The notes under the pieces were generated by a model. It was not told the DNA's origin. It searched no databases and was given only the letters and a program-made list of their open reading frames with translations. Below, piece after piece: positions 43,983 to 51,790 of a stretch of DNA of 64,000 bases (within the stretch, counting starts at the first letter, position 1; every line of letters begins with the position of its first letter). Made by a program: the position numbers and the translations under genes. Source of the DNA: Streptomyces cellulosae (GTDB lineage Bacteria; Actinomycetota; Actinomycetes; Streptomycetales; Streptomycetaceae); the NCBI RefSeq assembly GCF_000721105.1, contig NZ_JOEV01000004.1:124001-188000 (forward strand), in the 5' to 3' direction.

Positions 43983-45926
43983 ATGCCCTCAGGACCATCG
44001 ACGTCGGGAGTGGGCCGGGTCGTCGCCGGCCGCTATGCGCTGCTGAACCGGCTCGGCAGCGGCGGGATGGGCCACGTGTGGCTCGCCCACGACCGCAGAC
44101 TCGACTGCGAGGTCGCGCTGAAGGAGATCGTCTTCCGTGATGCGGCCGAGGCAGGTCACGAGCGGGAGGCGAGGGTCGCCAGGGCGCGGGCCGAGGCCCG
44201 GTACGCGGCCGGGCTGCGCGGCCATCCGCACGTGGTGACCGTGCACGACGTGCTGGAGCACGACGGGCTGCCGTGGATCGTCATGGAGTACGTGGCGGGC
44301 GCCGTCGACGTGCGCGACCTGGTCGCGACGCGCGGGCCGCTCGCGCCCGCCGAGTGCGCCCGGATCGGGCTGGCCGTGCTGGACGCGCTGACCGCGGGGC
44401 ACGAGCGGGGGGTGATGCACCGGGACGTGAAACCGGCGAACATCCTGCTCGCGCCGGACCGCACGGGAGCGCCGTACGGACGTGTCCTGCTCATGGACTA
44501 CGGGATCTCCGTGCAGCCGGACGGCGGCGAGACGCGGTACACGCTGGCGTCGGTGCTCGTGGGCACGGCCGGGTATCTGGCGCCCGAGCGGGCCACGGGC
44601 GGAGCGCCCACCCCGGCCGCCGACCTGTTCTCGCTGGGCTGCACCCTGTACCACGCGGTGGAGGGCGAGGGCCCCTTCGAACGGGAGTCGCATCTCGCCG
44701 AGATCACCGCGGTGGTCATGGAGGAGCCGCGGCCCACCGTGCGCGCCGGGGCGCTGGCCCCCGTACTGCGGGCCCTGCTCGCGAAGGACCCGGACGCACG
44801 GCTGTCCGCGGCTCAGACGGAGGCGGCACTGTCGCGGATCGTCACTCCGCAGGCGGAGGCGTATGACCGCACCCAGACCGACCTGGGGTCGCAGCCGCAG
44901 TGGGCCGGGGTTCCGGCAACGCCGACGGACCCGTGGGAGTACGACCCGTACGGGACGGCCGGGGGGCCATCGAGGACGATCGCGGGCACGAACGGATCCG
45001 GTCCGGCGGTCACGACGCCTGCCGGGCCCTGGTCGGACCCGGCGGCTCCCGCCGGATTCGGGTCGGCCCCGCCGCCTGCGGCTGAGTCCGGTCGGCGGCG
45101 CCGGGAGCGCTCGTACGCGCTGCGGGCCGGCATCGCCTGCGGGCTCGGGCTGGTGCTCGCGCTGGGCGGGGTCTGGTACGCCCTGGCCAACCTGCCGGGT
45201 GACGGGTCCGGCGGGAGCGGGTCGCCGTACGGTGAGCGGGTGGGGCTGGCCCAGCCACTGCGGGAGGGTGACTGTGTCGTCGCCGACTGGGCTGACGGCC
45301 GTTTCCAGGGCCTGCCGCGGCTGGCGCTCGACCCCACCTGCGCCGACCAGGCACCGGACGGCCAGGTGCTGGCCCTGGTGTCGGCCGCGTCGGCGGACCA
45401 GGCGCGGCGGCTGGGGCCGGCCCGGTGCGAGGAGCGGACGCGGGAGCTGCGGGACAAGCTCGCCGATGTGCGCGGTCTCGCCGTCGTACCCACCACGGAC
45501 GGTTTCGAGGCCGCCGGGCGGCGCACCGCCTGTCTGGTGCTGGGGGCGCACGGGCCGGTGTACGGGCCGCTGGGCGGCCACCGCAGGCCGGGTTCGGCGT
45601 TCGCGGACACGGCGACCATGCAGAAGCGGGACTGCCTGGACGTACGCTCCCGCCGGGACGCCCGGCTGGTGTCCTGCGGCGGGCCGCACGACGAGGAGGT
45701 GCTCGGGTTCACCCGGCTGGGCGCGGACGTCACGCTCGCCGACGCGCGCACGGAGTCGGACCTGGCGTGCGGCCGCGAGGTACCTCCGGCCGACTACGGC
45801 TTCGACCCTTCCGTGTACACGGCGGGCTCCTGGACCAGTGAGGGCAGCTGGAAGAACGGCACACATTTTGTCGTGTGCACCGTCCGGAAGCAGAACGGGG
45901 GCACCATGGGGGGAGGCGAACCATGA
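43983..45926 (+). CDS. Membrane Ser/Thr protein kinase
   Basis: This 647-residue kinase has a cytoplasmic Hanks-type domain at about 15-275: glycine loop LGSGGMGHVWLA, Lys47 in VALKEI, catalytic Asp148 in HRDVKPAN, and the metal-binding motif as DYG (172-174) instead of the usual DFG, followed by GTAGYLAPE. A Pro/Gly-rich linker follows, then a transmembrane helix at about 380-400 (GIACGLGLVLALGGVWYA) and an extracellular domain of about 240 residues with several Cys, likely disulfide-bonded. GGGAG precedes the ATG. The upstream neighbour encodes a PASTA-like lipoprotein and downstream lies a small membrane protein gene, probably one operon. Confidence 0.9.
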   Translation: MPSGPSTSGVGRVVAGRYALLNRLGSGGMGHVWLAHDRRLDCEVALKEIVFRDAAEAGHEREARVARARAEARYAAGLRGHPHVVTVHDVLEHDGLPWIVMEYVAGAVDVRDLVATRGPLAPAECARIGLAVLDALTAGHERGVMHRDVKPANILLAPDRTGAPYGRVLLMDYGISVQPDGGETRYTLASVLVGTAGYLAPERATGGAPTPAADLFSLGCTLYHAVEGEGPFERESHLAEITAVVMEEPRPTVRAGALAPVLRALLAKDPDARLSAAQTEAALSRIVTPQAEAYDRTQTDLGSQPQWAGVPATPTDPWEYDPYGTAGGPSRTIAGTNGSGPAVTTPAGPWSDPAAPAGFGSAPPPAAESGRRRRERSYALRAGIACGLGLVLALGGVWYALANLPGDGSGGSGSPYGERVGLAQPLREGDCVVADWADGRFQGLPRLALDPTCADQAPDGQVLALVSAASADQARRLGPARCEERTRELRDKLADVRGLAVVPTTDGFEAAGRRTACLVLGAHGPVYGPLGGHRRPGSAFADTATMQKRDCLDVRSRRDARLVSCGGPHDEEVLGFTRLGADVTLADARTESDLACGREVPPADYGFDPSVYTAGSWTSEGSWKNGTHFVVCTVRKQNGGTMGGGEP

Positions 45927-45939
45927 GGAGGGTGTTGCG

Positions 45940-46110
45940 ATGCCCGGTTCCACGGACGGCTCGACCAGAACGATGGGGGTGCTCACCGTCGGCGGACTCG
46001 TCGCGGTGACCGCCTACACGGTGGCGCTCGGCAGTAACGGCTGGCTGTGGTTCGGCTGGGTCGTGCTGGGCCTGATCACCTTGGGGATGGTGGCCACGCG
46101 CAGCAGCTAG
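45940..46110 (+). CDS. Small membrane protein downstream of Ser/Thr kinase
   Basis: This 56-residue protein has a polar N-terminus and two hydrophobic segments: TMGVLTVGGLVAVTAYTVAL and NGWLWFGWVVLGLITLGMVA. GAGGAGGG precedes the ATG, 13 bp after the kinase stop. It is likely co-expressed with the kinase. No family is recognised. Confidence 0.75.
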   Translation: MPGSTDGSTRTMGVLTVGGLVAVTAYTVALGSNGWLWFGWVVLGLITLGMVATRSS

Positions 46111-46116
46111 GGGGTT

Positions 46117-47331
46117 TCAGGCACCGCCGAGTCGGCTCGCGGAGTGCACCCCCGGCTGGTACTTCGGCAGCCGGGCGGTGATCTTCATGCCCGCTCCTAC
46201 GGCGGTCTCGATGACGAGGCCGTAGTCGTCGCCGTAGACCTGGCGGAGTCGGTCGTCGACGTTGGACAGGCCGATGCCGCCGGACGGGCTGATCTCGCCG
46301 GCGAGGATGCGGCGCAGCAGGGCGGGGTCCATGCCGGCGCCGTCGTCCTCGATGACGACCAGGGCCTCGGCGCCGGCGTCCTGCGCGGTGATGCTGATGT
46401 GGCTCTTGCCGGCGGACGCCGCCTTGCCCTCCAGGCCGTGCTTGACGGCGTTCTCGACGAGCGGCTGCAGACAGAGGAAGGGCAGGGCGACCGGCAGCAC
46501 CTCCGGGGCGATCTGGAGGGTGACGGAGAGGCGGTCGCCGAAGCGTGCCCGCACGAGCGCCAAGTAGTGGTCGATGGCGTGCAGTTCGTCGGCGAGCGTG
46601 GTGAAGTCGCCGTGCCTGCGGAACGAGTAGCGGGTGAAGTCGGCGAACTCCAGGAGCAGTTCGCGGGCGCGCTCGGGGTCGGTGCGGACGAACGAGGCGA
46701 TCACCGCGAGCGAGTTGAAGATGAAGTGCGGGGATATCTGGGCGCGCAGGGCCTTGATCTCGGCCTCGATGAGACGGGTGCGGGACTGGTCGAGGTCGGC
46801 GAGTTCGAGCTGGACGGAGACCCAGCGGGCGACCTCTCCGGCGGCCCGGACCAGGACGGCGGACTCGCGGGGGGCGCAGGCGACCAGGGCGCCGTGGACG
46901 CGGTCGTCGACGGTGAGCGGGGCGACGACGGCCCAGCGGACCGGGCAGTCGGGCACCTCGCACCTGAGCCGGAAGGCCTCGCCGCGGCCGGTCTCCAGGG
47001 GGCCGGCGAGGCGTTCCATGATCTCGGTGCGGTGGTGATCGCCCACGCCGTCCCAGACCAGGACCTCTTTCTGGTCGGTCAGGCACAGCGCGTCCGTGCC
47101 GAGGAGTGTGCGCAGCCGGCGTGCCGACTTGCGGGCGGTCTCCTCCGTGAGGCCGGCCCGCAGCGGGGGCGCGGCGAGGGACGCGGTGTGCAGGGTCTCG
47201 AAGGTGGCGTGCTCGACGGGGGTGCCGAGTCCGCCGAGGTTCTGCGGGCGCGCGGTGCGCCGGCCGAGCCAGAATCCCGCGGCGAGCAGCGGGAGCACCG
47301 CGACGCACAGTCCGGCCAGGAACCCGCTCAT
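46117..47331 (-). CDS. LytS-type sensor histidine kinase
   Basis: This 404-residue kinase has a single N-terminal membrane segment (FLAGLCVAVLPLLAAGFWLG), a GAF-like region at about 45-180, and the His_kinase (LytS/YehU) block with His202 in ISPHFIFNSLAVIASFVRTD. The ATPase N-box is LVENAVKHGLEG and the G-box IEDDGAGMDP, followed by GGIGLSNVDDRLRQVYGDDY. It is the last gene of a minus-strand operon that also encodes its partner LytR-type regulator and an SSS symporter, so it may sense the transported compound or its products. Confidence 0.9.
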   Translation of the reverse strand: MSGFLAGLCVAVLPLLAAGFWLGRRTARPQNLGGLGTPVEHATFETLHTASLAAPPLRAGLTEETARKSARRLRTLLGTDALCLTDQKEVLVWDGVGDHHRTEIMERLAGPLETGRGEAFRLRCEVPDCPVRWAVVAPLTVDDRVHGALVACAPRESAVLVRAAGEVARWVSVQLELADLDQSRTRLIEAEIKALRAQISPHFIFNSLAVIASFVRTDPERARELLLEFADFTRYSFRRHGDFTTLADELHAIDHYLALVRARFGDRLSVTLQIAPEVLPVALPFLCLQPLVENAVKHGLEGKAASAGKSHISITAQDAGAEALVVIEDDGAGMDPALLRRILAGEISPSGGIGLSNVDDRLRQVYGDDYGLVIETAVGAGMKITARLPKYQPGVHSASRLGGA

Positions 47332-47359
47332 GCCGTCATCGTCTCCGTGCCGGGTCCGC

Positions 47360-49072
47360 TCATGTCGTGGCCTCCGCGCGCAGTTCCTCCGGCAGATGGA
47401 AGCGGGCCAGGATGGCCGCCGTCCCCGCCGGGACCCGTCCTGGCGTGGCCAGGGACACCAGCACCATGGTCAAAAAGCCCAGCGGCACCGACCAGAGCGC
47501 GGGCCAGGCGAGCAGGGAGTGCAGGGGGCCGCTGCCGGGGAAGCCCGCCATGGTCGCGGCCACGGCGAGGAACGCGGAGCCACCGCCGACCAGCATTCCG
47601 GCGGCCGCGCCCGGCGGGGTCAGCCGCCGCCACCAGATGCCGAGGACGAGCAGCGGACAGAAGGACGAGGCCGACACCGCGAAGGCCAGCCCGACCGCGT
47701 CGGCGACCGGCAGTCCGCCCACGAGGATGCTCGCGGCGAGCGGGACGGCCATGGCGAGCACCGTGCCGAGCCGGAAGTGCCGTACGCCGCGCGAGGGCAG
47801 GACGTCCTGGGTGAGCACGCCGGCGACGGCCATGGTCAGACCGGAGGCCGTGGACAGGAAGGCGGCGAAGGCGCCGCCCGCCACGAGCGCGCCGAGCAGG
47901 TCACCGCCGAGGCCGCCGACCATCCGTTCGGGCAGCAGCAGGACGGTGGCGTCCGCGTCGCCGGCGAGGGCGAGTTCGGGGGCGTAGAGCCGGCCGAGGG
48001 CGCCGTAGACGGGCGGCAGCAGGTAGAAGCCGCCGATCAGGGCGAGCACGGCCACGGTGGTGCGGCGGGCGGCGACGCCGTGCGGGCTGGTGTAGAAGCG
48101 GACCACGACGTGCGGCAGGCCCATGGTGCCGAGGAAGGTGGCGAGGATCAGTCCGTACGTGGCGTACAGCGGACGTTCCTCGCGGCTCGCGGCCAGGGAG
48201 GTCGACATGCCGCCGTTGGTGCCGCGGTCGGCGGCCGGGACGGCGGCGCCCCGGTCGAAGGTGAGGCGGGTGCCCTGCTCGACGTGGTGGGTGCCGGCGG
48301 GCAGCCGGAGCCGTTCGTCGTCGTGCGGGCGGCCGTCGACCGTGCCGCTCACGGTGACGGTCAGCGGCGTGTCCAGCTTGAGGTCGAGGCTCGCGTCGAC
48401 GCGGACGGCCCGCTGTTCGCGGAAGGTGGCCGGCTCCTCGAAGGCGTGCCGGGGTGCTCCGTCGCCCTGCCAGGCGAGGACGAGGAAGAGAGCGGGGACG
48501 AGCAGGGCGGTGAGCTTGAGCCAGTACTGGAAGGCCTGGACGAAGGTGATGCTGCGCATGCCGCCGGCGGCGACGGTGGCCACCACCACGGCCGCGACGA
48601 TCACTGAGCCGAGCCAGCCGGGCGCCCCGGTCAGCACGGTCAGCGTCAGCCCGGCGCCCTGGAGTTGGGGCAGCAGGTACAGCCAGCCGACCCCGACGAC
48701 GAAGGTGCCCGCGAGCCGCCGTACCGCCTGGGAGGCGAGCCGGGCCTCGGCGAAGTCGGGCAGCGTGTAGGCGCCGGAGCGGCGCAGCGGGGCGGCGACG
48801 AACAGGAGCAGGACCAGATAGCCGGCGGTGTAGCCCACCGGGTACCAGAGCATGTCGGGGCCCTGGACCAGCATGAGGCCGGCGATGCCGAGGAAGGAGG
48901 CGGCGGACAGGTACTCGCCGCTGATGGCGGTGGCGTTCAGGCGCGGGCCGACGGTGCGGGAGGCGACGTAGAAGTCGGAGGTGGTGCGGGAGATGCGCAG
49001 GCCGAAGGCGCCGACGAGGATGGTCGCGACGACGACCAGGGCGACGGCGGGGACGGCGTAGTTCGAGTTCAT
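47360..49072 (-). CDS. Sodium:solute symporter (SSS family)
   Basis: This symporter of about 570 residues has about 13 membrane helices. Family signatures include ISEYLSAASFLGIAGLMLVQ-like ISGEYLSAASFLGIAGLML, VQAFQYWLKLTALLVPALFL and AAFLSTASGLTMAVAGVLTQ (the Na-binding helix region). A hydrophilic insert of about 75 residues near the middle (about 235-310, with the DDERLRLPAGTHHVEQGTR stretch) lies between helices, probably outside the cell. It resembles acetate/pyruvate-type transporters (ActP/MctP-like). The DUF485 gene precedes it, as with acetate transporters. The two-component pair likely controls it. Confidence 0.87.
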   Translation of the reverse strand: MNSNYAVPAVALVVVATILVGAFGLRISRTTSDFYVASRTVGPRLNATAISGEYLSAASFLGIAGLMLVQGPDMLWYPVGYTAGYLVLLLFVAAPLRRSGAYTLPDFAEARLASQAVRRLAGTFVVGVGWLYLLPQLQGAGLTLTVLTGAPGWLGSVIVAAVVVATVAAGGMRSITFVQAFQYWLKLTALLVPALFLVLAWQGDGAPRHAFEEPATFREQRAVRVDASLDLKLDTPLTVTVSGTVDGRPHDDERLRLPAGTHHVEQGTRLTFDRGAAVPAADRGTNGGMSTSLAASREERPLYATYGLILATFLGTMGLPHVVVRFYTSPHGVAARRTTVAVLALIGGFYLLPPVYGALGRLYAPELALAGDADATVLLLPERMVGGLGGDLLGALVAGGAFAAFLSTASGLTMAVAGVLTQDVLPSRGVRHFRLGTVLAMAVPLAASILVGGLPVADAVGLAFAVSASSFCPLLVLGIWWRRLTPPGAAAGMLVGGGSAFLAVAATMAGFPGSGPLHSLLAWPALWSVPLGFLTMVLVSLATPGRVPAGTAAILARFHLPEELRAEATT

Positions 49073-49083
49073 GCGCGGTCGGT

Positions 49084-49485
49084 TCAGCGGTCTTCGACGA
49101 GGCGCACGAAGTCGCGTTCGTTGCGTTCGGCGCGCCGCACGTACCAGCGGGCGAGCAGGACCAGCGGGGCGTAGAGGCCGAAGCCGAGGACGGCCCATTC
49201 GAGGCGGCGGGCGTCCGGCAACGCCGCGAACAGCAGCGGCAGCGGGCCGATGAGGAGACCGAGGACCGCGAACACGGCGAGGCCCGCGCGCAGTTGGGTG
49301 CGCATCAGGGAGCGGACGTAGGTGTGGCCGAGAGTGGTCTGTTCGTCGATCTCGGTGCGCGGGCGGTAGTAGCCGGAGACATGGGGGTACCGCCCGCGCG
49401 AGCGGAGCCGGGCATGGGGGAGGGTGCGCCGGGGCGGCCCGGTGACGACGACCCGGCGTTCGGCGGGGTTCTGGGGCACCGTCAC
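49084..49485 (-). CDS. DUF485-like small membrane protein with symporter
   Basis: This 133-residue protein has two membrane helices (AVFAVLGLLIGPLPLLFAAL and WAVLGFGLYAPLVLLARWYV) that fit the DUF485/YjcH family found beside actP-type symporters. Its first about 30 residues include TLPHARLRSRGRYPHV, which is encoded by a 41-bp repeat (49381-49421), so the N-terminal extension may be of repeat origin. It overlaps the response-regulator stop and precedes the symporter by 11 bp. Confidence 0.8.
   Translation of the reverse strand: MTVPQNPAERRVVVTGPPRRTLPHARLRSRGRYPHVSGYYRPRTEIDEQTTLGHTYVRSLMRTQLRAGLAVFAVLGLLIGPLPLLFAALPDARRLEWAVLGFGLYAPLVLLARWYVRRAERNERDFVRLVEDR
49381..49421. repeat. 41-bp repeat copy B inside DUF485-like gene
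   Basis: Minus-strand reading begins TCCCCCATGCCCGGCTCCGC and ends TACCCCCAT. It is 33/41 identical to copy A at 28313-28353. It is in frame within the 49084-49485 gene, where it encodes part of the RSRGRYPHV stretch. Confidence 0.8.
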
Positions 49486-50231
49486 GGCCTCCTCATCAGC
49501 AGGTCCCGCAGTTCGCGGGTGTGGCGGCGGCTGACCTGGAGTTCATCGGAGCCGACCCGGACGCTCACCGTGCCCGCGTCCAGCCGGAGTTCTCCGATGT
49601 GGCGCAGGGCGACCAGGTGGCGGCGGTGGATGCGGACGAAGCCGCGGGAGCGCCAGCGGTCCTCCAGGGTGGACAGCGGGATCCGTACGAGGTGGCTGCC
49701 CTTGTCGGTGTGCAGCCGGGCGTAGTCGCCCTGGGCCTCGACGTGGGTGATGTCGTCGACGGCGACGAAGCGCGTCACGCCGCCGAGTTCGACGGGGATG
49801 TGGTCGGGGTCCGGTTCGTGCACGGGTATGCGGGGCGCGGAGTCGCTGCGTTCGGCGGCCCGGCGGACGGCCTCCGCCAGGCGTTCCTTGCGGACGGGTT
49901 TCAGCACGTAGTCCACGGCCTTGAGGTCGAAGGCCTGGACGGCGAAGTCCTCGTGCGCGGTGACGAACACGACCAGCGGCGGTTTCGCGAACCCGGTGAG
50001 CAGACGGGCGAGGTCGAGTCCGTCGAGGCCGGGCAGGTTGATGTCCAGGAAGACGACGTCGATCGCCTCCGGCCCGTCCGGCCCCGACTCCAGCGCGCGG
50101 TTGATGCGCCGCAGCGCCTCGGTGGCGTCACCGGCTCCCTCGGCGCTGCCGATACGTGGGTCGGCGTTCAGGAGATAGAGCAACTCCTCCAGCGAGGGGC
50201 GTTCGTCGTCGACAGCCAGGGCGCGCAGCAT
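49482..50231 (-). CDS. LytR/AlgR-type response regulator
   Basis: This 249-residue regulator has a receiver domain at about 1-120 (ALAVDDERPSLEEL, phospho-acceptor Asp63 in FLDINLPGLDG, KPVRKERL) and a C-terminal LytTR DNA-binding domain at about 140-245 (EAQGDYARLHTDKGSHLVRI, FVRIHRRHLVALRHI). It is the first gene of the minus-strand operon with DUF485-like, symporter and LytS kinase genes, so it is the partner of that kinase. The ATG at 50231 lies 78 bp from the divergent AsnC gene. Confidence 0.9.
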   Translation of the reverse strand: MLRALAVDDERPSLEELLYLLNADPRIGSAEGAGDATEALRRINRALESGPDGPEAIDVVFLDINLPGLDGLDLARLLTGFAKPPLVVFVTAHEDFAVQAFDLKAVDYVLKPVRKERLAEAVRRAAERSDSAPRIPVHEPDPDHIPVELGGVTRFVAVDDITHVEAQGDYARLHTDKGSHLVRIPLSTLEDRWRSRGFVRIHRRHLVALRHIGELRLDAGTVSVRVGSDELQVSRRHTRELRDLLMRRP

Positions 50232-50274
50232 GAACCCGGAGTGTAGGAGTATTTCGTACGCCTGGACACGTGCC

Positions 50275-50288
50275 GGGGTCCGGACCCC
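50275..50288. promoter_or_regulatory. 14-bp perfect palindrome in divergent promoter
   Basis: GGGGTCCGGACCCC lies between the response-regulator start (50231, minus) and the AsnC start (50310, plus). It is a possible operator for either regulator. No Shine-Dalgarno is seen before the AsnC ATG. TACAGT at 50298-50303 is 6 nt before it, so a leaderless transcript is possible. Confidence 0.5.
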
Positions 50289-50309
50289 CGCCCTGGATAC
50301 AGTGCCCCC

Positions 50310-50825
50310 ATGAACAGCAGGCCCGTGCCGTTCGACGAGCTCGACCGGAAGATCCTCACCGCGCTGATGGCGAACGCCAGGACGAGTTTCGCCGAGATCG
50401 GCGCGGTGGTGGGGCTGTCCTCGACGGCGGTGAAGCGGCGCGTGGACCGGCTGCGGGACACCGGCGTGATCACCGGGTTCACGGCCACGGTGAAGCCGTC
50501 GGCGCTGGGCTGGCGTACGGAGGCGTACGTCGAGGTGTACTGCGAGGGCGCGGCCCCGCCGCGACGGCTCGCGGAGGTGGTGCGCAACCATCCGGAGATC
50601 ACCGCGGCGATGACCGTGACCGGTGGCGCGGACGCGCTGCTGCATGTCCGTGCCCGGGATGTCGAGCACTTCGAGGAGGTGCTGGAGCGGATCCGCGTGG
50701 AGCCGTTCATCCGCAAGACGATCAGCGTGATGGTGCTGTCCCACCTCCTCCCGGAGAGCCCGGAGGCGGGTGCCAGCCAGCCCGCGCCGGAGGAAACGCC
50801 GGGGGACGCAGCAGACGTGCGTTGA
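50310..50825 (+). CDS. Lrp/AsnC-family regulator
   Basis: This 171-residue protein has an N-terminal helix-turn-helix (LDRKILTALMANARTSFAEI, then SSTAVKRRVDRLRDTGVITG) and a C-terminal RAM/AsnC ligand domain (GGADALLHVRARDVEHFEEV). Such proteins often regulate amino-acid degradation. It lies just upstream of the ddaH-like/rocD pair on the same strand, so it is the probable regulator of arginine/ornithine use. An inverted repeat before the pair is described separately. Confidence 0.9.
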   Translation: MNSRPVPFDELDRKILTALMANARTSFAEIGAVVGLSSTAVKRRVDRLRDTGVITGFTATVKPSALGWRTEAYVEVYCEGAAPPRRLAEVVRNHPEITAAMTVTGGADALLHVRARDVEHFEEVLERIRVEPFIRKTISVMVLSHLLPESPEAGASQPAPEETPGDAADVR

Positions 50826-50917
50826 ACGGAAGAAAGACGCAGCGATCCTGCGCGGACACGCAATTCTTCTTTCTTGTCGACCGTATCCGCCACTTCCTAC
50901 CGTGGTGTCATCCCACA

Positions 50918-50933
50918 GTGACCACTCGGTCAC
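50918..50933. promoter_or_regulatory. Inverted repeat before ddaH-like/rocD pair
   Basis: GTGACC-ACTC-GGTCAC is a perfect 6-bp-arm repeat with 4-nt spacing, 27 bp before the GTG at 50960. The surrounding 134-bp gap also has AAGAAAGA and its complement TCTTTCTT some 35 bp apart. This is a candidate AsnC-type operator. Confidence 0.55.
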
Positions 50934-50959
50934 ACCGCAGGAAGCGGAGGAACCCCTCT

Positions 50960-51790
50960 GTGCCCGATTCCCGTGTGCCGCGCCGACGGCGTTTCCTCGT
51001 CTGCGAACCCAGACACTTCGCCGTGCAGTACGCGATCAATCCCTGGATGCATCCCGACACCGAGGTCGACGTCGATCTGGCCCATGAGCAGTGGCAGCGG
51101 CTCATCCGCGCCTACGAGGCGCACGGCCACGGTGTCGACATCGTGGAGCCGGTCCCCGGTCTCCCGGACATGGTCTTCGCCGCGAACTCGGCGGTCGTCG
51201 TCGACGGCCGCGTCTTCGGCTCCCTCTTCCACGCGCCCGAGCGGCGCCCCGAGTCGACGCACTACGCCACCTGGTTCAAGGCGGCGGGCTACGACGTCCA
51301 CCGGCCCGCGTCGGTCTGCGAGGGCGAGGGCGACCTGGTGTGGACGGGCCGGTACATGCTGGCCGGCACCGGGTTCCGCACGACCCGGGAGGCGCACCGC
51401 GAGGTCCAGGAGTACTTCGGTCACCCGGTGATCAGCCTGACGCTGGTGGACCCGTACTTCTACCACCTGGACACGGCGCTGTTCGTCCTGGACGGCGGGG
51501 ACGACGGGCACCACGGAAACATCGTCTACTACCCGGAGGCGTTCTCCTCGGGCAGCCGTGAGGTGCTCGCCCGGCTGTACCCGGACGCGGTGCTCGCCAC
51601 CCGCGACGACGCGATGTCGTTCGGCCTGAACTCCGTCTCCGACGGCCGGCACGTCTTCATCGCGCCCCGCGCCGAGGCCCTCGCCACCCGCCTGGCCGAC
51701 CGCGGCTATGTCCCCGTCCCCGTCGACCTCTCGGAGTTCCAGAAGGCCGGCGGTGGCATCAAGTGCTGCACTCAGGAGATCCGCTCATGA
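50960..51790 (+). CDS. Guanidino-group hydrolase (DDAH/amidinotransferase superfamily)
   Basis: This 276-residue pentein-fold enzyme has GLPDMVFAANSAVVV, HYATWFKAAGYDV, EGEGDLVWTGRYMLAG (acidic substrate-binding residue), DPYFYHLDTALFVLDGG (catalytic His) and the nucleophile Cys269 in GGIKCCTQEI. The pattern matches dimethylarginine dimethylaminohydrolases, and also arginine dihydrolases such as ArgZ. The gene starts with GTG and overlaps rocD (ATGA). Hydrolysis of arginine to ornithine plus ammonia and CO2 would feed RocD directly, so arginine dihydrolase activity is a good alternative to DDAH. Neither is proven. Confidence 0.8.
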   Translation: MPDSRVPRRRRFLVCEPRHFAVQYAINPWMHPDTEVDVDLAHEQWQRLIRAYEAHGHGVDIVEPVPGLPDMVFAANSAVVVDGRVFGSLFHAPERRPESTHYATWFKAAGYDVHRPASVCEGEGDLVWTGRYMLAGTGFRTTREAHREVQEYFGHPVISLTLVDPYFYHLDTALFVLDGGDDGHHGNIVYYPEAFSSGSREVLARLYPDAVLATRDDAMSFGLNSVSDGRHVFIAPRAEALATRLADRGYVPVPVDLSEFQKAGGGIKCCTQEIRS

